Shown here piece by piece: positions 14,494 to 20,014 of a stretch of 45,313 nt of DNA. How positions within the stretch are numbered: position 1 is the stretch's first letter; each line of letters opens with the position of its first letter. Under the pieces are notes generated by a model. It had not been told where the DNA came from. It was given only the letters and a program-made list of their open reading frames with translations, and made no database searches. The DNA lies in IMG/VR virus record IMGVR_UViG_3300044825_001089, positions 1-45,313 of that record. The stretch is one strand, 5' to 3'. Position numbers and translations under genes: made by a program. This stretch comes from a virus.

Positions 14494-14768
14494 TGCAAAT
14501 TGATGAGAATAAATTCCGTTTAGCTTGTCAGTTAAAAGATAAGGATTGGCTGATCGAAAGGGTTATTCAGGCTAACAGTCTGATATTCGATGGTCATGCG
14601 CTAATCAAAAAGGCGCAGATTATGATTGATGGGACGATGAAAGCTATATCGGATCATCAAGGAGAATCAACACCGCATACTGACGCAGATATTAAGCTAT
14701 ATACCAGTGTTGCATCACTCATTCGTGCCCTTGGATGGTCAGGTGATTCTAATCGGGAAAATGAGTAG
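14493..14768 (+). CDS. hypothetical protein, last gene of operon
   Basis: A 91-residue protein, MQIDENKFRLACQLKDKDWL..., behind AAGGAGAATGGATA and overlapping the previous stop as TAATG. It is mainly helical, with a C-terminal TSVASLIRALGWSGDSNRENE. No family is recognised. A near repeat of TTCTAATCGG plus AAAAT occurs at its 3' end and again about 60 bp downstream. Confidence 0.55.
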   Translation: MQIDENKFRLACQLKDKDWLIERVIQANSLIFDGHALIKKAQIMIDGTMKAISDHQGESTPHTDADIKLYTSVASLIRALGWSGDSNRENE

Positions 14769-15432
14769 GCTTGCGAAATCTATAGGATTTGAAAGTCGAT
14801 TTATTTCTAATCGGAAAATCGAGGGGGTGAGGAAATCTAGCTAGTTATTTATACGATTTATTTCTAAACTAAAATTTTAGATGCCTAAACTAATGTGGAT
14901 TGAATTGCAGTTGCCATAGTTTAATTGCTGGCAAAGGAGTTATGGAGATTTTGCAATTGAATTTGGTAGCAATTCTTAGCTAATTTGACGCAATAGTTGC
15001 GGAGATTATCGGGCTATTCTCCGCTCCATCTCTGGATCGTCCATACGCAGGATTGCGAGAAGATTTGGAGGGATGCGGATTTTGAATAAATTATGCGGAT
15101 CGTGGATGTTAGCTAGTTAGCGTAGGTTGCCCAGATTGCATATTTTATCTAGATTACCTATCCTGCCAATACCACCCAGACTGCCCATACCCCCTAGGTC
15201 GCCAAGAGTGCCCAGACGGCCTATCTTAACAGGCTTGCCAATCTTACCAATCTTACCAAAACTACCGATCTTACCAAAACTATTTATTTTACCAATATTA
15301 CCCAAATAGAATAAACCTCCAATCCTATTTAAATTAGACTATTGGGCAAACAATAGGCTAATTATCGGTAGTGAAAAAATTCAATGGTTAAAAAATTATT
15401 TTTTATTTTTTTTATTTTTTTTAAATTTTTGC
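14769..15432. other. long gene-free AT-rich region with repeats
   Basis: About 660 bp without a credible gene. It contains repeated CGATTTATTTCTAA (near 14797 and 14854), the perfect palindrome CTAAAATTTTAG (14869-14880), repeated AGCTAGTTA-type words, the 9-bp periodic array at 15120-15308, a hairpin with arms CTATTG/CAATAG (15339-15356, extendable with one mismatch) and T/A runs at 15389-15430. This looks like a replication or control region rather than decayed coding DNA. Confidence 0.55.
15120..15308. repeat. degenerate 9-bp periodic array
   Basis: About 20 imperfect units near TTACCAATC / TTGCCAGAC with a 9-bp period. Because the period is a multiple of 3 it leaves open frames on both strands: L-P-[IK] repeats on plus and G-[KRS]-[IL] repeats on minus. 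Neither frame has a clear ribosome-binding site. Units are most alike in 15238-15290. Confidence 0.7.
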
Positions 15433-15461
15433 TTGACTCATTCCGATTACAATTCTACCAT
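15433..15461 (+). promoter_or_regulatory. candidate promoter of the AT-rich cassette
   Basis: TTGACT (15433-15438) is followed after 17 bp by TACCAT (15456-15461). The -35 context GCTTGACTC is the same as in the leftward promoter at 12187-12215, and a long T/A tract lies just upstream. The -10 is only a partial match. Confidence 0.45.
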
Positions 15462-15519
15462 GACATTGTTCCAATGGTGGAACGATAAAGGAATAGGAAT
15501 AGGAATTGGAGGAATTAGA

Positions 15520-15819
15520 ATGGGTTTGCCTAGTTTTCAATCTTATGCTAATTATGCGAATAAATCATCCGCATATAATTCGCTACAATTCTTTTTGCCC
15601 AATGTTACCCTATGGTTTTCATATGGTTCCCTAGTGGCATTTAAACCATTGGGCAATCCAACCATAATATCCGAGAATATTTGGGGGAATACTAGTGGGA
15701 AGCATATTAACCTAATCGAACCAAATAAAAAAAATAGGATTCCTAGGGAATTATTTAAATTGTTGTGGGATGAATTCGAATCAACCGGAATGATTTCAAA
15801 TTATCCTAGTCAATCCTAA
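15520..15819 (+). CDS. hypothetical protein, cassette gene 1
   Basis: A 99-residue protein, MGLPSFQSYANYANKSSAYN.... I chose the ATG at 15520 because TTGGAGGAATTAG lies directly before it; a longer frame from 15460 only adds a repetitive leader (KGIGIGIGG). It is rich in Asn, Ser, Phe and Tyr, with a beta-like middle (FFLPNVTLWFSYGSLVAFKPLG) and a C-terminal helix (RELFKLLWDEFESTGMI). It is AT-rich and heavily uses TTG, AAT and ATT. No family is recognised. Confidence 0.6.
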   Translation: MGLPSFQSYANYANKSSAYNSLQFFLPNVTLWFSYGSLVAFKPLGNPTIISENIWGNTSGKHINLIEPNKKNRIPRELFKLLWDEFESTGMISNYPSQS

Positions 15820-15834
15820 TTGGAGGTTTTCACA

Positions 15835-16122
15835 ATGGTTGTATATGCGGATGATTTAGACAAAGAATGTCAATTGTTTGTTGATCGGCCGGAATGGTTA
15901 TATCGCAACGGTATAAGATTGACTGAGACAGCGACGGGATACGGTAAAAAGCTTACAACGGATTTTAAGATTAAATTCATGGGAAGGAATTACCGAATTT
16001 ATACAACGGTATATTCCAATAATGGTTCCAATTGGTTCCAATGCAAAAAATACGGTAAGGTCTTCATCCGTAATTGTGGCATGGATTGGGGCAAGCTTTA
16101 CACCGTTGGAGGGTTAGTCTAA
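15835..16122 (+). CDS. hypothetical protein, cassette gene 2
   Basis: A 95-residue protein, MVVYADDLDKECQLFVDRPE..., behind TTGGAGGTTTTCACA. It is beta-rich and aromatic, with YRIYTTVYSNNGSNWFQCKKYGKVFIRNCGMDWGK. The 24-bp stretch encoding YSNNGSNW (16012-16035) recurs with one change at the end of cassette gene 4. It is joined to the next gene by TAATG. The function is unknown. Confidence 0.6.
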   Translation: MVVYADDLDKECQLFVDRPEWLYRNGIRLTETATGYGKKLTTDFKIKFMGRNYRIYTTVYSNNGSNWFQCKKYGKVFIRNCGMDWGKLYTVGGLV

Positions 16123-16382
16123 TGAAGGATAATTGGGAATTAATTACCTATGATATTTGGGGTAATGAATCGGATGGTTGGGAAGTTAATCAATCGTTCC
16201 GAACTGGCAATAGAATAGAATTCGATGAATCAATTCAGGATAAGGAATTGGAGGAATTGGTTTTCAATAAATTAGGATTTATTGGGACCGTTGACAATTC
16301 ACAATCATTCAATGATTGTATTTATTTTTCCGATGAATCCAATGGTTGCCCATTGTTTGAACTCCGGAGGGTTATCCGATGA
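16122..16382 (+). CDS. conserved-type small phage protein, cassette gene 3
   Basis: An 86-residue protein. ELITYDIWGNESDGWEVNQSF followed by ...IYFSDESNGCPLFELRRV is a layout I recall from small unnamed proteins of diverse phages (T-Y-D-[VI]-W-G-N-x-x-D-G-[YWF]-E-V-N at the start, 'G.P.FEL' at the end). The function of those is unknown. It is the only cassette gene that looks familiar to me. The start overlaps the previous stop (TAATG) behind TTGGAGGGTTAGTC. Confidence 0.6.
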   Translation: MKDNWELITYDIWGNESDGWEVNQSFRTGNRIEFDESIQDKELEELVFNKLGFIGTVDNSQSFNDCIYFSDESNGCPLFELRRVIR

Positions 16383-16687
16383 ATCTTAGGAATTATCGCA
16401 ATTTGTGCAAAAAATGGGCTAAAATGCGTGGGTTATATGATTCCCATGAATTGGATAGTTGGAGGTTTTCAAGAGATTCTGCGATTCATTGGTACGCTAC
16501 GGAATGGCATGACGGACAATGGTCCCAATTATATAAGATTATTGGCCAAATAGGATACAATCCATCTCGATTGGCAAGGAATGCTAAGGAGGATTTGAAA
16601 GAGGATTATACGGCATGGGAATTGTATAAATTCCTTAATCGTCGGGCCAAATATTATTCCAATAATGGTTCAAATTGGAGGATTTAA
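16379..16687 (+). CDS. hypothetical protein, cassette gene 4
   Basis: A 102-residue protein, MNLRNYRNLCKKWAKMRGLY.... It is basic and helical, rich in Trp and Tyr, ending AKYYSNNGSNWRI, whose DNA repeats part of cassette gene 2. The ATG overlaps the previous stop by 4 nt behind CGGAGGGTTATCC. The function is unknown; the charge would suit nucleic-acid or protein binding. Confidence 0.6.
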   Translation: MNLRNYRNLCKKWAKMRGLYDSHELDSWRFSRDSAIHWYATEWHDGQWSQLYKIIGQIGYNPSRLARNAKEDLKEDYTAWELYKFLNRRAKYYSNNGSNWRI

Positions 16688-16689
16688 AA

Positions 16690-16938
16690 ATGGACCGTTG
16701 CAATTGTGGAAGGAATTCTATTTGGGGTTATACGGTTAGTTGGGAATACAATGGTTGTGGTTATATACGGCAACAATGTAAAGGGCATTTTAAGGAATCG
16801 ACGGAATATTTTAGGCAAAGAAAAATATATGATTACAATAAACCAAATTTTAAACCGGGAAGGTGGCAATATTTTTCTACCGATTACATTGGTAATGTAA
16901 TGGACGGCAATGGTGGTGAATTGGTTTATGGTGGATAA
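16690..16938 (+). CDS. hypothetical Cys/aromatic-rich protein, cassette gene 5
   Basis: An 82-residue protein, MDRCNCGRNSIWGYTVSWEY.... It has CNCG near the start and further Cys (GCGY, QQCKG), then KPNFKPGRWQYFSTDYIGNVMDGNGGELVYGG. The four Cys could hold a zinc ion. The ATG at 16690 is behind TTGGAGGATTTAAAA. The function is unknown. Confidence 0.6.
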   Translation: MDRCNCGRNSIWGYTVSWEYNGCGYIRQQCKGHFKESTEYFRQRKIYDYNKPNFKPGRWQYFSTDYIGNVMDGNGGELVYGG

Positions 16939-16953
16939 TTGGAGGATTTAGGA

Positions 16954-17205
16954 ATGAATCAGTCAATTGAAACAATTGAACAATCGGAATTGATCGAATC
17001 AATTCTATCTAAATTAACCCATTATGAATTAAGTTTATTATCTAATAGAATATGGGATTCTATGGTAGAATCCTACGGATATCAACCGTTTGGGTTCGAC
17101 GCACGAACAATGCGGATGAATCATCCGGTTGATTGGGAAGCTTACCAATTGGTTAATAGGTTTGAAGAATTAAAATTGGAGGATAAAAAAAATAATAAAA
17201 AATAA
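16954..17205 (+). CDS. hypothetical protein, cassette gene 6
   Basis: An 83-residue acidic protein, MNQSIETIEQSELIESILSK..., with helices through residue 35 and a C-terminal Lys/Asn tail. The ATG lies behind TTGGAGGATTTAGGA, the same box as gene 5. The motif SYGYQPFGFDARTMRMNHPVDWEAYQLVNRFEEL has no match I know. The function is unknown. Confidence 0.6.
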   Translation: MNQSIETIEQSELIESILSKLTHYELSLLSNRIWDSMVESYGYQPFGFDARTMRMNHPVDWEAYQLVNRFEELKLEDKKNNKK

Positions 17206-17292
17206 ACTTGAAAATCTAATTTGCCGATTATAGTATTAGGTTGGATTCATGGTGAATCTAATTGGAACGGAATAGGAATTGGAGATTGGACT

Positions 17293-17700
17293 ATGCGAAC
17301 CATCGAAACAATTGAATTGGACCGGGTTCCAACTGGTGAGGATTCACTAACCAGCCGTAGGGATTGGAGGCCAATTCTAGCACAATTGGAGGCCAGACTA
17401 TTCCGCCGACAAATTATCCAACAATTTGGGAAGGATAATTTGGAGGCCAATTCTGTATCGGTAAGGGTTAAAATTCATTATGGGAATTACACCGAACCAG
17501 AAGTTGTGATTAACTACGATTTAGACAATGGTGAATCGACGGCACTAGCCTACCAAATTGAAATGAATTGTTGGACAAAATGGTCTGCCCAATCGGCAAG
17601 GATTTTAAAATTGGCAAGTAGCCTTACCGAAGAACAATTGGAGAATGCAAAAATGTTAGATAATAGGATTATCTTGAATTTGCTTGGATATTGGGAATAG
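17293..17700 (+). CDS. hypothetical protein, cassette gene 7
   Basis: A 135-residue protein, MRTIETIELDRVPTGEDSLT..., with helices (residues 25-50), a beta section (SVSVRVKIHYGNYTEPEVVINYDLDNGESTALAYQIEM) and a helical end. The start at 17293 is behind GGAGATTGGACT. The DNA just upstream contains GGAATAGGAATTGGAG (17269-17284), which also stands before cassette gene 1 (15496-15511), so the cassette begins and ends with the same leader word. The function is unknown. Confidence 0.6.
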   Translation: MRTIETIELDRVPTGEDSLTSRRDWRPILAQLEARLFRRQIIQQFGKDNLEANSVSVRVKIHYGNYTEPEVVINYDLDNGESTALAYQIEMNCWTKWSAQSARILKLASSLTEEQLENAKMLDNRIILNLLGYWE

Positions 17701-17727
17701 AATCCCTAAGAATTAAATAACCCAATG

Positions 17728-17762
17728 AACCCTAAGATTAAATTCTTAGGGTTTATTTTTTT
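17728..17762 (+). terminator. rho-independent terminator closing the cassette
   Basis: AACCCTAAGA (17728-17737) pairs perfectly with TCTTAGGGTT (17744-17753) around TTAAAT, followed by TATTTTTTT. A second upstream arm, CCCTAAGAATT (17704-17714), is perfectly complementary to 17741-17751, so an alternative hairpin using the same 3' arm is possible. Confidence 0.85.
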
Positions 17763-17908
17763 GTATATTGGATTGAATAATTTAATTAAATAATTGGATT
17801 GGATTGGATGGATTTATAAATATATATTCCCATATACTCTGCTTCCCTAATTATAATTATATATCTTCTTATCTTGTCAAGGCTAAAATTGAAAAAATAT
17901 TTTTTTCC

Positions 17909-17957
17909 AATATGCGACAATTTTTTCGTCAATTAGAATATGCGACAATTTTTTCGT
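17909..17957 (+). repeat. two exact 21-bp direct repeats
   Basis: The copies lie at 17909-17929 and 17937-17957 (28-bp period); each contains ATGCGACAATTTTTTCG. A third, weaker match (CAGACAATAGTTG) follows at 17962. Their position about 220 bp upstream of the late promoter candidate suggests binding sites for a regulator, or packaging or origin signals. Confidence 0.8.
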
Positions 17958-18171
17958 ATGTCAGACAATAGTTGTTTGAACAATTGTTGGAAAACCAAAG
18001 ATATCAATTGATAGAGGAAATCAGTGGGGGGATAGCAGTCATCGCCTTTGACCCCCCAATCTCCAAGAAATTTCAATTCCTATTTCTTAGAATTATCTTT
18101 ACTAAATTCCTAAACTTAGTAATGATTCCAATCGGGAAATCGACCTTCTCCTAATCCATCTTGATTCAAAC

Positions 18172-18180
18172 TGCTATAAT
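18172..18180 (+). promoter_or_regulatory. extended -10 promoter before terminase genes
   Basis: TGCTATAAT is a perfect extended -10 (TGn plus TATAAT). No -35 at correct spacing is seen, which is usual for extended -10 promoters or for ones that need an activator or a phage sigma factor. The small terminase gene starts 46 bp downstream behind AAAGGATTTTCTT. Confidence 0.6.
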
Positions 18181-18225
18181 GATTAACCTAATTTTTACAG
18201 AATAAATTTTCTAAAGGATTTTCTT

Positions 18226-18762
18226 ATGCAAATTGACCTACTCGACATCGACGATAAGGAAACCCGCAAAGCTGCTACGGGTCGAGTACGCAATCAGAAT
18301 AAAGCTCTCCAACAGGTTACCGACGAAGAGATCATCGAAACGCTCAAGAAGTGCCGTGGGCTCCTCTATCTCGCTGCCAACATCCTTGGAGTGCCACACG
18401 CTACTCTCGCTTACCGAATCAATAACACTCCAGAACTCCTCGAATCAATGAAGGATCAGAGAGGCAAGACTCTCGATCTAGCCGAAGCGAAGCTTATGCA
18501 GGCGGTAGACAAGGGAGAGCAATGGGCCATCACCATGCTTCTCCGTACTCTGGGGCGTGAACGGGGATATGTGGAGCGTCAAGAAGTATCCAATGTGACT
18601 ACCGTCAAGCTCCAGATCGTCGAAGAGATTGTTGACGCAGACTCCAAGCAGATCGAAGTCAAGGTGACTCCAGCAGTCGAATACAAGCCATCCAATCTTC
18701 CAGAAGGGTTCAATGATGCCTCCGAAGCCGAAAGGGTTGCCGTCGAATCCGACGAAGCCTGA
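18226..18762 (+). CDS. terminase small subunit
   Basis: A 178-residue protein. Residues 35-70 (EEIIETLKKCRGLLYLAANILGVPHATLAYRINNTPELLE) form a helix-turn-helix of the type found in small terminases and in related Fis-like domains. Residues 75-115 (GKTLDLAEAKLMQAVDKGEQWAITMLLRTLGRERGYVER) match the oligomerisation part seen in small terminases (A-E-x-x-L...G-x-x-x-A-x-x-x-x-L-x-x-x-G...RGY). It would recognise the packaging start site and feed DNA to the large subunit, whose gene overlaps it by 50 nt. Confidence 0.85.
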   Translation: MQIDLLDIDDKETRKAATGRVRNQNKALQQVTDEEIIETLKKCRGLLYLAANILGVPHATLAYRINNTPELLESMKDQRGKTLDLAEAKLMQAVDKGEQWAITMLLRTLGRERGYVERQEVSNVTTVKLQIVEEIVDADSKQIEVKVTPAVEYKPSNLPEGFNDASEAERVAVESDEA

Positions 18763-20014
18763 GAAGGCTAAATCGGAAACGATAACCAAGACCTACAAGC
18801 TCCATAAAATCCAGCACGACTTCCATCACTCTGGAGCGTTGTATCGTGGATATGTAGGCGGGATCGGTAGCGGTAAATCTTGGATTGGTGCTTACGACAT
18901 TCTCCGTAGAGCCATGAGCGAGGACGGCAAGGGTCGCCTCTACATGGTCATCGCTCCCACCTACAATGTCCTCCAAGACGCAACAATGAGGACGATCTAC
19001 CAAATAGCCGATGACATGGGAGTCACAAAGGAGAAGTGGAAGCAACCGCCAAGATTGGTGCTTGCCAACGGCAGCGAAATCATCTTCCGATCTGGTGAAG
19101 ACCCGGACAAGCTGCGTGGACCGAACATCAGCGGAATCTGGCTAGACGAAGCATCCGTGATGGATGAGGAAGTATTCAACATCTGTATTGGTCGCCTCCG
19201 TGAAGGTGGCAGAGCGGGATGGCTAACAGCTACCTTCACCCCCAAAGGCATGATCCATTGGACTTACGAAGTATTCGGGCGAGGCGACAGGGAGAATACA
19301 GAACTCTTCCGATCCAAGACTTCCCAGAATCCATTCTTGGCCCGTGAATTCGTTAGCGCAGTATCCAAGCAGTATTCCGACAAGCAGGCCAACCAAGAAC
19401 TAGACGGCGAATTCGTCGATCAAGAAGGAGCGGAGTGGCCCAATTCTCACTTTGGAGAGTCCATCTGGTTCGATGATTGGCCACATAATTCCAATATCAA
19501 AATTAAGACGATGGCGGTTGACCCGTCCAAGGGGCGTGATGCCCGTCATGGCGACTACACCTCAATCGTCAAGCTGGCCAGAGATCAAGACGGCATCCTC
19601 TACTGTGATGCCACTATGCGCCGAATGGATTCAGAGCATCTCGTAGCCATGACCGTATCGGAAGCTGCCCAATTCGATCCTGACGGGCTAGGAATCGAAA
19701 CAAACCAATTCCAACATCTCCTTGCGACTCAAATCCTTGAGGAGTCAAAAAAGCAAGGAAATGCTATTCCAATCATGCAAATTTATAATAATATATCAAA
19801 GGATGTGCGTATCAGAAGACTTGGCCCATACCTTGCCAATAAGCTGATTAAATTCAAGCGTAATGAAGGCACAAGACTTCTGGTGGCGCAACTCCGAGAA
19901 TTCCCACTAGGGAAACATGATGACGGGCCAGACGCATTAGAGATGGCTCTACGCACCATGATTTCCCTCTGGAATGGCAAGAGAAATCCCCAAGTAAGGC
20001 GGATTACGGCATGA
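18713..20014 (+). CDS. terminase large subunit
   Basis: A 433-residue packaging motor. The ATPase has Walker A GGIGSGKS (residues 49-56) and Walker B ISGIWLDEAS (near 145). The C-terminal RNase H-like nuclease shows a first Asp in TMAVDPSKG, a second acidic site in DGLGIETN and a third in GKHDDGPDALEMA. This is a complete terminase (usual range 400-550). It starts at the double ATG 18713/18716 inside the small-subunit gene, behind CAGAAGGG. It cuts concatemers and pumps DNA into the prohead through the portal encoded next. Confidence 0.95.
   Translation: MMPPKPKGLPSNPTKPEKAKSETITKTYKLHKIQHDFHHSGALYRGYVGGIGSGKSWIGAYDILRRAMSEDGKGRLYMVIAPTYNVLQDATMRTIYQIADDMGVTKEKWKQPPRLVLANGSEIIFRSGEDPDKLRGPNISGIWLDEASVMDEEVFNICIGRLREGGRAGWLTATFTPKGMIHWTYEVFGRGDRENTELFRSKTSQNPFLAREFVSAVSKQYSDKQANQELDGEFVDQEGAEWPNSHFGESIWFDDWPHNSNIKIKTMAVDPSKGRDARHGDYTSIVKLARDQDGILYCDATMRRMDSEHLVAMTVSEAAQFDPDGLGIETNQFQHLLATQILEESKKQGNAIPIMQIYNNISKDVRIRRLGPYLANKLIKFKRNEGTRLLVAQLREFPLGKHDDGPDALEMALRTMISLWNGKRNPQVRRITA

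Larger units (their letters stand above)
17763..18225. other. gene-free region upstream of the packaging genes
   Basis: An AT-rich intergenic segment containing the 21-bp direct repeats at 17909-17957, a dyad with CAATAGTTG...CAATTGTTG near 17967-17990 and an extended -10 promoter at 18172-18180. A 60-codon frame at 17972-18154 has no ATG and no ribosome-binding site and is not accepted as a gene. Confidence 0.6.

Noticed and set aside
14869-14880. Palindrome CTAAAATTTTAG as terminator
   Set aside because: It has no loop or GC stem and no T-run after it; listed only as part of the gene-free region.
15120-15308. CRISPR array
   Set aside because: Period is 9 bp with no spacers; no cas genes in the window.
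15117-15309. Gly-x-Ile (minus) and Leu-Pro (plus) repeat proteins
   Set aside because: Open frames are expected from a 9-bp period. Neither has a ribosome-binding site or promoter; treated as a DNA repeat.
15460-15519. Longer start for cassette gene 1
   Set aside because: The extra 20 residues come from a GGAATA repeat; the ATG at 15520 has TTGGAGG at proper distance.
17972-18154. 60-codon frame in the late leader
   Set aside because: TTG start without a ribosome-binding site, overlapping a dyad; no family.
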